64,000 nt of DNA from Streptomyces noursei ATCC 11455 (GCF_001704275.1 NZ_CP011533.1:3658001-3722000), one strand, 5' to 3'; positions 10,133 to 19,658 are shown, numbered from the stretch's first letter. The notes: generated from the letters alone by a model not told the origin. Numbers and translations: made by a program.

Positions 10133-10960
10133 TTGGCCACTGGCATCGAACCCGCATCGCAATCGGGCCCGACCGGCGTGCACGATGCCTCGCGCGCCGC
10201 CATCCCCGCCCGCCACCTGCGCACAGACCGCTGGTGGCTGGCGCCGGCCGGCACGGCCGCCGGGCTGCTCGCGTTCGTCGTCTACTCGACCTGGCGTGCG
10301 TTCGCGAACGCCGACTACTACCACGCGCCCTATGTCTCGCCGTTCTACTCACCGTGCCTGGCGGACAACTGCCACACCATGCGCGGCGGCCCCAACTGGG
10401 CGCTCTTCGGCAGCTGGTGGGGCCTTTCGCCCGCCCTGCTGATCCTGATCTTCCCGCTGGGCTTCCGGCTGACCTGCTACTACTACCGCAAGGCGTACTA
10501 CCGCGGCTTCTGGGCCTCCCCGCCGGCCTGTGCGGTCGCCGAGCCGCACCGGAAGTACACCGGCGAGACCCGCTTCCCGCTGATCCTGCAGAACGTCCAC
10601 CGCTACTTCTTCTACTTCGCGGTGCTGGTCGCCGGCATCCTCACCTACGACACCGTGCTGACCTTCCGCGACGACCACTACCGCTGGGGCCATATGGGCC
10701 TGGGCTCGCTGATCTTCCTCGCCAACATCGGGCTGATCTGGGCCTACACCCTCTCCTGCCACTCCTGCCGGCACATCGTCGGCGGCCGGCTGCGGCACTT
10801 CTCCAAGCACCCGGTGCGCTACCGGCTGTGGGGCTGGGTCAGCAAGCTCAACGCGCGCCACATGCTGCTCGCCTGGTCCTCGCTGATCAGCGTGGCGCTG
10901 GCGGACTTCTACGTCTTCCTGCTGGCCAGCGGCGCGTTCGAGGATCCGCGCTTCTTCTGA
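10133..10960 (+). CDS. Succinate dehydrogenase membrane anchor subunit (Sdh1 type)
   Basis: 275 residues from a TTG start at 10133 with a GGACGGAG-like site upstream. About five membrane spans follow a 40-residue cytoplasmic N-terminus, with several histidines within or next to spans that could ligate haem. Length and order (anchor, flavoprotein, iron-sulfur) match the mycobacterial Sdh1 operon (Rv0249c-Rv0247c). It should fix the dehydrogenase to the membrane and pass electrons to quinone. Sequence similarity to classical SdhC is weak, so the call leans on context and topology. Confidence 0.85.
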   Translation: MATGIEPASQSGPTGVHDASRAAIPARHLRTDRWWLAPAGTAAGLLAFVVYSTWRAFANADYYHAPYVSPFYSPCLADNCHTMRGGPNWALFGSWWGLSPALLILIFPLGFRLTCYYYRKAYYRGFWASPPACAVAEPHRKYTGETRFPLILQNVHRYFFYFAVLVAGILTYDTVLTFRDDHYRWGHMGLGSLIFLANIGLIWAYTLSCHSCRHIVGGRLRHFSKHPVRYRLWGWVSKLNARHMLLAWSSLISVALADFYVFLLASGAFEDPRFF

Positions 10961-11030
10961 CGAACGACAACCGAGGGAATCCGGGGGAATCCACGGACTC
11001 CGACGAGAACCGAGGGAAGGTGTGCCGCTG

Positions 11031-12953
11031 ATGGCGCATGTGGACCGGCAGACCTGGGACGTGGTCGTGGTGGGGGCGGGCGGCGCCGGGCTGCGTGCCG
11101 CCATCGAGGCCCGTGAGGCGGGCATGCGGACGGCGGTGATCTGCAAGTCCCTGTTCGGCAAGGCCCATACGGTGATGGCCGAGGGCGGCATCGCGGCCAG
11201 CATGGGCAATGCCAACGAGCACGACAACTGGCAGGTCCACTTCCGGGACACCATGCGCGGCGGGAAGTTCCTCAACCACTGGCGGATGGCCGAGCTGCAC
11301 GCCCGCGAGGCCCCGGACCGGGTATGGGAGTTGGAGACCTGGGGCGCGCTCTTCGACCGCACCCCGGACGGCCGGATCTCCCAGCGCAACTTCGGCGGCC
11401 ACGAGTACCCGCGGCTGGCGCACGTCGGCGACCGGACCGGCCTGGAGCTGATCCGCACCCTCCAGCAGAAGATCGTCTCGCTCCAGCAGGAGGACGAGCG
11501 GGTCTCCGGCTCGTACGAGGAGGGGCTGAAGGTCTTCCAGGAGTGCACCGTCACCCGCGTCCTGAAGGCCGACGGAAAGGTCTGCGGCGTCTTCTGCTAC
11601 GACCGGGAGTCCGGCCGTTTCTTCGTGCTGGAGGCGCCGGCCGTGGTGCTGGCCACCGGCGGCATCGGCAAGTCCTTCAAGGTGACCTCGAACTCCTGGG
11701 AGTACACCGGCGACGGCCATGCGCTGGCGCTGCTGGCCGGCGCGCCGCTGATCAACATGGAGTTCGTCCAGTTCCACCCGACCGGGATGGTCTGGCCGCC
11801 GTCGGTCAAGGGCATCCTCGTCACCGAGTCGGTGCGCGGCGACGGCGGAGTGCTGCGCAACACCGACGGCAAGCGGTTCATGTTCGACTACATCCCGGAC
11901 GTCTTCAAGGAGAAGTACGCCCAGACCGAGGCCGAGGGCGACCGCTGGTACGAGGACCCCGAGCACAACCGCCGGCCGCCCGAACTGCTGCCCCGCGACG
12001 AGGTCGCACGGGCCATCAACGCCGAGGTCAAGGCCGGCCGCGGCTCCCCGCACGGCGGGGTGTTCCTGGACGTGTCGACCCGGATGCCGGCCGAGGTGAT
12101 CAAGCGCCGGCTGCCGTCCATGCACCACCAGTTCAAGGAGCTGGCGGACGTGGACATCACCGCCGAACCGATGGAGGTCGGCCCGACCTGCCACTACGTG
12201 ATGGGCGGCGTGGAGGTGGACCCGGACACCGCGGCGGCGACCGGGGTGCCGGGGCTGTTCGCCGCCGGCGAGGTGGCCGGCGGGATGCACGGCTCCAACC
12301 GGCTGGGCGGCAACTCCCTCTCCGACCTGCTGGTCTTCGGCCGCCGTGCGGGGCTGTACGCGGCCGAGTACGTCAGCGGACTGCGCGCCCGGCCGGCCCC
12401 CGAACCGCGTGAGACCGACGCCGCCGAGGCGGAGGCGCTGCGCCCGTTCAGCGCCGAGGACGGCCGCGGCCCGGCGGAGAACCCGTACACCCTGCACCAG
12501 GAGCTCCAGCAGTCGATGAACGACCTGGTCGGCATCATCCGCCGGGAGGGCGAGATGGCCGAGGCGCTGGACCGGCTGGCGAAGCTGCGGGCGCGGGCCC
12601 GCCGGGCGGGCGTGGAGGGCCACCGGCAGTACAACCCGGGCTGGCACCTCTCCCTGGACCTGCGGAACATGCTGCTGGTCAGCGAGTGCGTGGCGCGGGC
12701 GGCCCTGGAGCGCACGGAGAGCCGCGGCGGACACACCCGCGACGACCATCCGCAGATGGACCGGCACTGGCGCAACGTCAACCTGGTCTGCGAACTGGCC
12801 GACTACCGGACGGATCCGGGCGAGGCGGATCCGGTGCTGGGTCAGATCCGGCTCTCCCGCCGGGAGACCCCGCCGATCCGCCGCGACCTCCTGGAACTCT
12901 TCGACAAGGACGAGCTGGTGAAGTATCTGACGGACGAGGAGCTGAGCCGGTGA
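11031..12953 (+). CDS. sdhA: Succinate dehydrogenase/fumarate reductase flavoprotein subunit
   Basis: 640 residues from ATG at 11031, chosen because the GAGGGAAGG ribosome site is 10 bp upstream; a GTG at 11022 is only one base from that site. The dinucleotide-binding VVVVGAGGAGLRAAIEA motif lies at the N-terminus. The covalent-FAD region (HTVMAEGGIAASMGN) follows near residue 50, and the catalytic region with the conserved His/Arg pattern (FVQFHPTGM) near 245. It oxidises succinate to fumarate and passes electrons to the iron-sulfur subunit, whose gene overlaps by 4 bp. Confidence 0.96.
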   Translation: MAHVDRQTWDVVVVGAGGAGLRAAIEAREAGMRTAVICKSLFGKAHTVMAEGGIAASMGNANEHDNWQVHFRDTMRGGKFLNHWRMAELHAREAPDRVWELETWGALFDRTPDGRISQRNFGGHEYPRLAHVGDRTGLELIRTLQQKIVSLQQEDERVSGSYEEGLKVFQECTVTRVLKADGKVCGVFCYDRESGRFFVLEAPAVVLATGGIGKSFKVTSNSWEYTGDGHALALLAGAPLINMEFVQFHPTGMVWPPSVKGILVTESVRGDGGVLRNTDGKRFMFDYIPDVFKEKYAQTEAEGDRWYEDPEHNRRPPELLPRDEVARAINAEVKAGRGSPHGGVFLDVSTRMPAEVIKRRLPSMHHQFKELADVDITAEPMEVGPTCHYVMGGVEVDPDTAAATGVPGLFAAGEVAGGMHGSNRLGGNSLSDLLVFGRRAGLYAAEYVSGLRARPAPEPRETDAAEAEALRPFSAEDGRGPAENPYTLHQELQQSMNDLVGIIRREGEMAEALDRLAKLRARARRAGVEGHRQYNPGWHLSLDLRNMLLVSECVARAALERTESRGGHTRDDHPQMDRHWRNVNLVCELADYRTDPGEADPVLGQIRLSRRETPPIRRDLLELFDKDELVKYLTDEELSR

Positions 12954-13747
12954 GCGAGCGGCAGGCGGAGCAGCGGTCCGGCGCCTACCAGGCGCGCTTC
13001 CGGGTGTGGCGGGGCGACGCGGACGGCGGCGCGCTGCGGGACTTCGAGGTGGAGGTGCACGAGGGCGAGGTGGTGCTCGACATCATCCACCGCCTCCAGG
13101 CGACCCAGGCGCCGGACCTCGCGGTCCGGTGGAACTGCAAGGCGGGCAAGTGCGGTTCGTGCAGCGCGGAGATCAACGGGCGGCCGCGGCTGATGTGCAT
13201 GACCCGGATGTCGGTCTTCGGGCGCGCCGAGACCATCACCGTCACCCCGATGCGGACCTTCCCGGTGCTGCGCGACCTGGTCACCGACGTCTCCTTCAAC
13301 TACACCAAGGCGCGGGAGATCCCGGCGTTCGTGCCGCCCGCGGAACTGGGACCGGGCGAGTACCGGATGAAGCAGGAGGACGTGAACCGGTCGCAGGAGT
13401 TCCGTAAGTGCATCGAGTGCTTCCTGTGCCAGAACACCTGCCACGTCGTCCGGGACCACGAGGAGAACAAGGGCGCCTTCGCCGGCCCGCGGTTCCTGAT
13501 GCGGATCGCCGAGCTGGACATGCACCCGCTGGACGCCGCGCCGGCCGGCGGGGTGGACCGCAAGCGCACCGCGCAGGACGAGCACGGGCTCGGCTACTGC
13601 AACATCACCAAGTGCTGCACGGAGGTCTGCCCGGAGAACATCAAGATCACCGACAATGCGCTGATCCCGATGAAGGAGCGCGCCGCGGACCGCAAGTACG
13701 ACCCTCTGGTGTGGCTCGGGAACAAGATCCGGCGACGGGCCGAATGA
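12950..13747 (+). CDS. sdhB: Succinate dehydrogenase/fumarate reductase iron-sulfur subunit
   Basis: 265 residues from GTG at 12950, which forms a GTGA overlap with the flavoprotein stop codon. The N-terminal [2Fe-2S] ferredoxin domain has CKAGKCGSCSAE and a following Cys. The C-terminal domain has CIECFLCQNTC for a [4Fe-4S] cluster and CNITKCCTEVCPEN for the [3Fe-4S]/[4Fe-4S] set. It carries electrons from FAD to the membrane anchor. The operon then ends; about 105 bp without a clear hairpin precede the next gene. Confidence 0.96.
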   Translation: MSERQAEQRSGAYQARFRVWRGDADGGALRDFEVEVHEGEVVLDIIHRLQATQAPDLAVRWNCKAGKCGSCSAEINGRPRLMCMTRMSVFGRAETITVTPMRTFPVLRDLVTDVSFNYTKAREIPAFVPPAELGPGEYRMKQEDVNRSQEFRKCIECFLCQNTCHVVRDHEENKGAFAGPRFLMRIAELDMHPLDAAPAGGVDRKRTAQDEHGLGYCNITKCCTEVCPENIKITDNALIPMKERAADRKYDPLVWLGNKIRRRAE

Positions 13748-13852
13748 CCCGGCCGGCGCCCAAGTCGCCCTACTTGCCGTAGTTCTGACGCCACGTCGCA
13801 TGACTGGAAACCCTCTTACGGCGCATTCGAACAGCCGCGGTATAAGAACGGA

Positions 13853-15265
13853 ATGAATCTTCCAAGTATGAGCCGGCGGCGCGTCCTGGCCGGCCTGAGC
13901 ACCGTTCCCCTGGCCGCCGCCGCCGGCTTCCCCGAGCTCGCCCAGGACCGCCCCGGCCGCCCGGCGGAGGACCCCGGCCACCGCCGCACGACCCTGCTGC
14001 GCGGCGCGGACCTGGTCCTCACCATGGACCCCCGCCTGGGCAGCGGCCCCCTGGGCCAGCTGGAGAACGGCGTGGACGTGCTGCTGCGGGACGGCACCGT
14101 CGCCGCGGTCGGCCACGGCCTGGCCGCCCCCGACGGCGCCCGTGTGCTGGACGCCCGCGGCAGGATCGTCCTGCCGGGCTTCGTCGATCTGCACAACCAC
14201 CTGTGGCAGTCCAGCATCCGCGGCGGCTGCGCGGACGAGGGCCTCTACGGCTGGATGAAGGACTGCAACCGCGCCACCCTCCCCAAGATCGATCCCCAGG
14301 ACATGTACCGCTTCGTCCACCTGGCCGCGCTCGACGCCCTCCAGGCGGGCGTCACCACCGTCGTCGACTGGGTGCACCCCATCCCCTACGACACCAGCGA
14401 GCGCTACATCAGGGCACTGGACGACGCCGGGCTGCGCTTCGTCTACGCCTCGGCCCAGAGCGCCGCCGACGCCCACCTCATCCCCAAGATCAAAAAGGAC
14501 CTCCTGGACCCGCTCCCGCTGGCCTCCGTCCAGGTGTCGGCCCACGCCGGGATGTCACAGCTGGCGAACCTGCGCACGCTGCACGCGCTCGCCCGGGACC
14601 TCGGCGTGATGCTCAACTCCCACGTCCTGGAGAACCGCGGCGACCGCAAGGACGACCCGATCCGCTCGCTGCGCGAGGTCGGCGCGTTCGGCCCGCGGCT
14701 GCTGATGAACCACGCGATCCACCTCACCGACGAGGAGATCGCGCTGACCGGCGAGCACGACGTGCGGATCGCGCACTGCCCGCTGAGCAACATGCGGCTG
14801 GCGTCCGGCATCTGCCCGCTGCCGGCGTTCCACCGGCACGGCGTCAAGGCCGGGCTCGGCCACGACGGCGGGACCAACGACACCTCGGACATGTTCAACG
14901 TGATGAAGGCGGCGGTCGGCCTCCAGCGGGCCCGCCACGAGGACGCCGCGATCCACCCCACCATCCCGGCGGTGCTGCGGATGGCGACCCTGGGCGGCGC
15001 GGAGGCCATCGGGATGGCGGACCGGGTCGGGTCGCTGACACCGGGCAAGCGCGCCGACGTCGTCGTCCTCGACCCCGGCACCCTCAACTTCGCCCCGCGC
15101 TTCGACTGGACCAGCCAGATCGTCCTCAACGGCCAGCCGCCGAACGTCAGCGAGGTCTTCGTCGACGGCCATCTGCGCAAGGCCGGCGGCGCGCTGCTGC
15201 ACGTGGACACCGCCCGCGTCGTCCGCGAGGCCGAGCTGGCCGCCGCCCACGTCCGCACCGCCTGA
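13853..15265 (+). CDS. Amidohydrolase-superfamily protein with a Tat-type N-terminus
   Basis: 470 residues. The first 30 residues (MSRRRVLAGLSTVPLAAAAG from the second ATG at 13868) look like a twin-arginine signal. The rest is a TIM-barrel amidohydrolase: the metal site HNH is at residues 114-116, further conserved His residues lie in SAHAGM and NHAIHLTDEE, and the late Asp is in GHDGGTND. The pattern resembles the cytosine-deaminase/chlorohydrolase (SsnA, TrzN/AtzB-like) branch, which deaminates or dechlorinates ring compounds. Substrate unknown. Secreted members are uncommon, because these enzymes are normally cytoplasmic. Confidence 0.85.
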   Translation: MNLPSMSRRRVLAGLSTVPLAAAAGFPELAQDRPGRPAEDPGHRRTTLLRGADLVLTMDPRLGSGPLGQLENGVDVLLRDGTVAAVGHGLAAPDGARVLDARGRIVLPGFVDLHNHLWQSSIRGGCADEGLYGWMKDCNRATLPKIDPQDMYRFVHLAALDALQAGVTTVVDWVHPIPYDTSERYIRALDDAGLRFVYASAQSAADAHLIPKIKKDLLDPLPLASVQVSAHAGMSQLANLRTLHALARDLGVMLNSHVLENRGDRKDDPIRSLREVGAFGPRLLMNHAIHLTDEEIALTGEHDVRIAHCPLSNMRLASGICPLPAFHRHGVKAGLGHDGGTNDTSDMFNVMKAAVGLQRARHEDAAIHPTIPAVLRMATLGGAEAIGMADRVGSLTPGKRADVVVLDPGTLNFAPRFDWTSQIVLNGQPPNVSEVFVDGHLRKAGGALLHVDTARVVREAELAAAHVRTA

Positions 15266-15278
15266 ACCGCCCCACGGC

Positions 15279-15316
15279 GCCCGGGTCCGTCCACCCGGGG
15301 TCCGGCCCCGGGCGGT
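15279..15316. terminator. GC-rich inverted repeat between convergent genes
   Basis: Arms CGCCCGGG and CCCGGGCG flank a GC-rich loop in the 64-bp gap between the amidohydrolase and the convergent phosphatase. Its position suits a bidirectional terminator. There is no T-tract. Confidence 0.5.
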
Positions 15317-15329
15317 GTCCCGCGGGCCC

Positions 15330-17987
15330 TCAGAAGAGGCTCAGCAGCGCCTCTGCCGGGTCCATCGGCGTCGCGTCGCCGTCCGGCAGGGCGAGCTCGA
15401 ACCAGACGGTCTTGCCGCGCGGGGTGCGCCGGCTCCCCCAGCGCTCGCTCAGCAGGCCGACGAGCTGCAGACCGCGGCCGCCCTCGTCCGTGTCCCGGGC
15501 CCGCCGTCGCCGCGGCTGGGCCAGATCGGCGTCCCAGACCTCGCAGACCAGCGTCCGGTCCAGCAGCAGTCGCAGCCGGATCTCCCCGTGCCCGTGCCGC
15601 AGGGCGTTCGTCACCAGCTCGCTGACCAGCAGCTCGGTGGTGTCGACCAGGGCCTGCAGCCCCCAGTCGTTCAGCTGGTCGCGGGCCAGTTCCCGCGCCC
15701 GGGCGACCGAACGCGGCTCCGGCGCCAGGCTCCAGTCGCCCACCGCGTCCTTGGGCAGCCCGTGCACCCGGGCCATCAGCAGCGCGATGTCGTCCTCGCC
15801 GTGCGAGGTGTCCAGGGCGCTCAGGACGTGGTCGCAGACGTCCTCCAGCGGCCGGCCGGAGTCCGACAGCGCCCGCCGGAACGCCTGCAGCCCCTCGTCC
15901 AGCGGATGGTGCCGGGACTCCACCAGGCCGTCGGTGTACAGCGCGAGCAGCGCGCCGTCCGGCACCTCGACCTCGATCTCCTCGAACGGCTCCCCGCCGA
16001 CGCCCAGCGGCATCCCCGGCGGGACGTCCAACAGCAGCGCCTCCTCGCCCTCCTCGACCAGCACCGGCGGCAGATGCCCGGCGTTGGCGAAGGTGCACAC
16101 CCGGGTGATCGGGTCGTAGACGGCGTAGACGCAGGTGGCGAGGTAGACCTCGGAGAGGTCGGCGGTCCGGGCCGAGCGGCCCTGGGCGGCCCCGCCGGAC
16201 GCGGCGCCCGAGCGGCTGCGCGCGGCCCCCCGGTCCCCGCTGCCGCCCAGCCCCCGGGCGATCTCGTCCAGCGCTCCGAGCACCTCGGCCGGCTCCAGGT
16301 CCAGCAGCGCCAAGGTCCGCACCGCGGTGCGGAGTTCGCCCATGGCGACCGCGGCCCGCAGGCCCCGCCCCATGACGTCGCCGACCACCAACGCGGTGCG
16401 GTGCCCGGGGAGTTCGATGACGTCGAACCAGTCGCCGCCGACCTCGGTGGCGGTGGTGCCGGGCAGATAGCGGCAGGCGATGTCGAGGCCGGCCGCCTCG
16501 GGGTCGCCGGGCGGCAGCAGGCTGCGCTGCAGTATCAGGGCCCGCTCGTGCTCCCGGCGGTAGAGGCGGGCGTTGTCGATGCAGACCGCGGCCCGCGCGG
16601 CCAGTTCCACCGCCAGCGCGGTGTCCCGCTCGCCGAACGGCTCGCTGCCCTTCGTACGGGAGAACTGCACCAGGCCGACGACGGTGTCCCGGGCGACCAT
16701 CGGCACCGCGAGGGTGGAGTGCACCACCGCGCCCAGCTCCGGCCCCTCGTCGCTCTCCCGGCCGGGGATGATCTGCGCCTGGGCGGTCCGCAGGGCGGCC
16801 GCGCACGGGGAGTTGAACGGGTAGCGGTGGACCGCGCCGACCGCGACCGGGTCCTCCTCCGGCGTCTTGCCGGGGAGCGGGGCGTCGGAGACCGCGCTGG
16901 CGAAGGCGACCCGGCGCAGCTCCGCGCTGCCGTCGCTCATCCCCGGCTGCTCCTCGTCGCCGGCCAGCAGCCCCTGGTAGAGGTCCACCGACGCCAGGTC
17001 GCAGAACTGCGGTACCGCGACGTCCAGCAGGGTGCGGGCGGTGGTCTCCAGGTCGAGCGAATTGCCTATCCGGGCACCGGCCTCGTTGAGCAGCGCGAGA
17101 TTGCGGCGGGCGTTGGCCGCCTCGCGTTCGGCGCGGCGGCGGCCGGTGACGTCGGAGGCGAGCGCGGCGACGCCGATGGGACGGCCGCTGGCGCCGTGCA
17201 GCCGGTACAGCGAGACCGACCAGCGGCGGCGGTCCTCCTCGCCGGGGACGCGGCCGACCAGTTGCATCTCGCTGACCGGTTCGCCGGTCTCCAGCACCCG
17301 GCGCAGCGCGACGGTCATCCGCTCGGCCTCGGGGCGGGGCAGGAAGTCGTGCGGTGTGCCGCCGCGGTACTTGCCGGCCGGGCCGCCGAAGACGGTGGCG
17401 AAGCGCTCGTTGACCCGCAGCAGCTTCAGGTCGGTGCCGAACAGGGTGAAGCCCATGGGGGATTGACCGAAAACGGCCTGCGCGGCGGCGAGGTCGGTCT
17501 CGATGCCGCGGAGCGCCCGGACGTCGACGACCAGGCAGACCGCGCCGCGTTCGCCGTCCTCGTTCTCGGCCGGCATCACATAGATCTCGGCGAGCCCTTC
17601 GGCCGCGCCGCCCGCTTCCCTGCGGTAGGGCACCAGACCGGTCCACTCCCGGCCGTCGAGGATCTCGCACACCTTGCGGCGCCCGGTCTCCCGGAACTCG
17701 CTGGGGACGAAAGCCTCGACGGGGTCCTTGCCGAGGGCGTGGCGGGCCGGGATGCCGAGCATCTGCTCGGCCCGCTCGCTCCACTGGTCGATGTGCCCGT
17801 CGGGCCCGAGCGAGAACGAGGCGACCTTGATGTAGTCGTAGATCGATCCGGGCCGGCTGCTCTGCCACACGGGCGCGCCCTGCGGCTCGCGGGCATGGCG
17901 ACGTTCGCCAGGGTCCACCGGACCGACCGCACCGCCCCGGCCACCGTCCTGCGCAGGTACCACCCCGCCAGATGACTTCTCGCTCAC
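15330..17987 (-). CDS. PAS-PAS-GAF-SpoIIE phosphatase with C-terminal HATPase domain
   Basis: 885 residues from GTG at 17987 with a GGAGGGGAC ribosome site. Two PAS domains lie at about 52-155 and 170-280, and a GAF domain at about 300-480. The PP2C-like SpoIIE domain starts near 500 (EVGGDWFDVIELPG and VVGDVMGRG carry its metal-binding aspartates). An anti-sigma-type ATPase domain covers about 750-870 (LVSELVTNALRHG). This is the OsaC/RsbU-like architecture of Streptomyces, in which one protein can both phosphorylate and dephosphorylate anti-anti-sigma factors. It is probably cytoplasmic. Input signal and partner are not evident; a small ATPase of the same type follows. Confidence 0.93.
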   Translation of the reverse strand: MSEKSSGGVVPAQDGGRGGAVGPVDPGERRHAREPQGAPVWQSSRPGSIYDYIKVASFSLGPDGHIDQWSERAEQMLGIPARHALGKDPVEAFVPSEFRETGRRKVCEILDGREWTGLVPYRREAGGAAEGLAEIYVMPAENEDGERGAVCLVVDVRALRGIETDLAAAQAVFGQSPMGFTLFGTDLKLLRVNERFATVFGGPAGKYRGGTPHDFLPRPEAERMTVALRRVLETGEPVSEMQLVGRVPGEEDRRRWSVSLYRLHGASGRPIGVAALASDVTGRRRAEREAANARRNLALLNEAGARIGNSLDLETTARTLLDVAVPQFCDLASVDLYQGLLAGDEEQPGMSDGSAELRRVAFASAVSDAPLPGKTPEEDPVAVGAVHRYPFNSPCAAALRTAQAQIIPGRESDEGPELGAVVHSTLAVPMVARDTVVGLVQFSRTKGSEPFGERDTALAVELAARAAVCIDNARLYRREHERALILQRSLLPPGDPEAAGLDIACRYLPGTTATEVGGDWFDVIELPGHRTALVVGDVMGRGLRAAVAMGELRTAVRTLALLDLEPAEVLGALDEIARGLGGSGDRGAARSRSGAASGGAAQGRSARTADLSEVYLATCVYAVYDPITRVCTFANAGHLPPVLVEEGEEALLLDVPPGMPLGVGGEPFEEIEVEVPDGALLALYTDGLVESRHHPLDEGLQAFRRALSDSGRPLEDVCDHVLSALDTSHGEDDIALLMARVHGLPKDAVGDWSLAPEPRSVARARELARDQLNDWGLQALVDTTELLVSELVTNALRHGHGEIRLRLLLDRTLVCEVWDADLAQPRRRRARDTDEGGRGLQLVGLLSERWGSRRTPRGKTVWFELALPDGDATPMDPAEALLSLF

Positions 17988-18149
17988 GAGCCCCGTCCCC
18001 TCCAGCTCATCGTGCCCGGACCGGACCTGCCGAGTATTCCAGCACCTCGGCTATCCGGAACACGGTCTTCACGATCACAGCACAGTCTCGATCGCAGGCC
18101 ATCTACAAAATGTCGATGAAATGGCAACGATCAGGACTCCTCATGAGTC

Positions 18150-18602
18150 CTAACCAGCCACAGCCAGCTCGAACCACACTGTCTTGCCGCTCTTTCCCTG
18201 CCGGGTGCCCCAGCGCCGCGAACTGTGCGCGACCAGCTGGAGTCCGCGTCCCCCCTCGTCGTCGGGGGCGGCGTTACGGGTCCGCGGCGGGTCGGGCAGC
18301 GGATCGGAGACCTCAACGAGCAGCGCCCCGGCGCCGAGCAGCACCATGCGCACGCCGATGGGACCGCTGGCATAGCGGAGGGAGTTGGTGACCAGCTCGC
18401 TGACCAGCAGCACCGCGACGTCCGCGGCGCCGTTCAGCCCCCAGTCGTCGAGCACCTGACGGACCATGGTGCGGGCGGTGCGCACCGCGCCGGGATCGGC
18501 GGGGAAGCTCCATTCCGCGCTCGGTGCACCGGAGATCCTGCCGCGCTTGCGGACATCGGCGGGGTCGGGATCCGGGGCCTCTGCCGCTGCGCTGTCACTC
18601 AC
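18150..18602 (-). CDS. Anti-sigma-factor-type ATP-binding protein (HATPase_c_2)
   Basis: About 150 residues from GTG at 18602, which has a GGGAAG element upstream; a TTG at 18692 would add 30 residues. It contains the N box LLVSELVTNSLRYA and the G boxes EVSDPLPDPP and DEGGRGLQLVAHSS of the RsbW/SpoIIAB-like kinase fold. Such small ATPases are abundant in Streptomyces and usually bind anti-anti-sigma or sigma factors. It lies 162 bp from the large phosphatase on the same strand, so a shared pathway is possible but not shown. Confidence 0.88.
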   Translation of the reverse strand: MSDSAAAEAPDPDPADVRKRGRISGAPSAEWSFPADPGAVRTARTMVRQVLDDWGLNGAADVAVLLVSELVTNSLRYASGPIGVRMVLLGAGALLVEVSDPLPDPPRTRNAAPDDEGGRGLQLVAHSSRRWGTRQGKSGKTVWFELAVAG

Positions 18603-18848
18603 GCCGATCACTTCCCAGGCCGAGGGGTCCCCCGTCGTACCCGACCCACGCCGAACGGGGCCAATCAGGACATACCCGATATCGAGCGGCAAGTACCGCC
18701 TTCAACCGTGCACTGTGGCACAAATGGCCCATATCCCGGCAAAGTGTCGCCGTGTCGCGCACACCCGCGGAACGGCGGAGCCCGACGGCCCACCGCGAGC
18801 GCCACCGGCCCGCGCCCACGAAGGCACACCGGACGGCGCCCCGGCCCG

Positions 18849-19277
18849 CTACAGCCGGGCGCCCGGGATCCCGACCGCGGGCCTGGAGCCCAGCCGGCGC
18901 ATCACCTCGGCGACCGCCGGGCGGTCCTGGTCCAGCCAGTCCACCTCGCGCTCCTCGCCGGGCCGCAGCCAGCGCAGCTCGTCGTGGTCCTGGAGCGTCT
19001 CCGGCCGGCCGGAGACCAGCCGGGCGGTCCACACCTGGAGCACGAAGCCGGGCCGCAGCACCCACTCACCCGGGATCCGCTCCACGGGGGCGACGTCCAC
19101 GCCCAGCTCCTCGCGCAGCTCGCGGACCAGCGCCTGCTCCGGCGTCTCGCCGTCCTCCACCTTGCCGCCGGGCAGCTCCCAGCGGCCGGCCAACGCGGGC
19201 GGCGCGCTCCGTCGGGCGGCCAGCAACCGCCCCCGCTCACACACCGCACCGCCCACCACTACGCGCACCGTCGTCAT
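18849..19277 (-). CDS. Nudix hydrolase (MutT/8-oxo-dGTP diphosphatase-like)
   Basis: 142 residues. A complete Nudix box at about residues 37-59 (GGKVEDGETPEQALVRELRE, then ELGV) provides the magnesium-binding glutamates. N-terminal VVVGGAVCERGRLLAARRS and the GRWELPGG strand match small MutT-type sanitising enzymes. The likely role is hydrolysis of nucleoside diphosphate-X compounds such as oxidised dNTPs; substrate specificity is not fixed by the motif. No strong ribosome site is visible. Confidence 0.92.
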   Translation of the reverse strand: MTTVRVVVGGAVCERGRLLAARRSAPPALAGRWELPGGKVEDGETPEQALVRELREELGVDVAPVERIPGEWVLRPGFVLQVWTARLVSGRPETLQDHDELRWLRPGEEREVDWLDQDRPAVAEVMRRLGSRPAVGIPGARL

Positions 19278-19340
19278 GCGCGGCAGCCTACGTCCCCCGC
19301 CGGACTCCCGCTCCCCGCTCCGCTCCCCTCATGCCACTCC

Positions 19341-19520
19341 TTACGAGGCCCCCTGCCCGACCCGCTCGACCACGTAGAGCCGCTGATTGCCACGGGTGTC
19401 CAGGCGCTCGGCGACCCGCTCCGCCTCCGCTCGGGTGGCATAGCGGCCGACGCGATAGCGGTTACCGCCTTCGTCCTGGCGGATGACGAGCCAGGGCAGC
19501 GCGGTCTCGTTATCGGTCAT
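19341..19520 (-). CDS. Very small SPOR-like protein (59 residues)
   Basis: ATG at 19520 to TAA at 19341. The translation begins MTDNETALPWLVIRQDEGGN and continues RYRVGRYATRAEAERVAERL, then a short tail ending VERVGQGAS. The pattern of a short strand, a Y-R-V-G-x-Y/F turn and an Ala/Glu-rich helix resembles a single SPOR-like repeat. There is no signal peptide. Third-position G/C bias is that of a real gene. Function unknown. Confidence 0.75.
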   Translation of the reverse strand: MTDNETALPWLVIRQDEGGNRYRVGRYATRAEAERVAERLDTRGNQRLYVVERVGQGAS

Positions 19521-19658
19521 TGCGCCCCTCCGTCCGCCGCGCAGCGCGCCGCGGCGGCGCGCCCCTCCTGTGCTGATGCCGAAATCGCAATCCGCATATG
19601 CCCGAGCCTACGCCCGACCTTCACGCACCGGTTATGGATTTACACAAAGAGAAACCGA

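Noticed and set aside
11022..11030. GTG start for the flavoprotein gene
   Set aside because: Only one base from the GAGGGAAGG ribosome site; the ATG at 11031 has proper spacing.
14443..17868. 1141-codon frame antisense to the SpoIIE phosphatase and amidohydrolase
   Set aside because: Arg/Gly/Ala-rich translation without domains. It is a shadow of the real PAS-GAF-SpoIIE gene in another frame and of the amidohydrolase.
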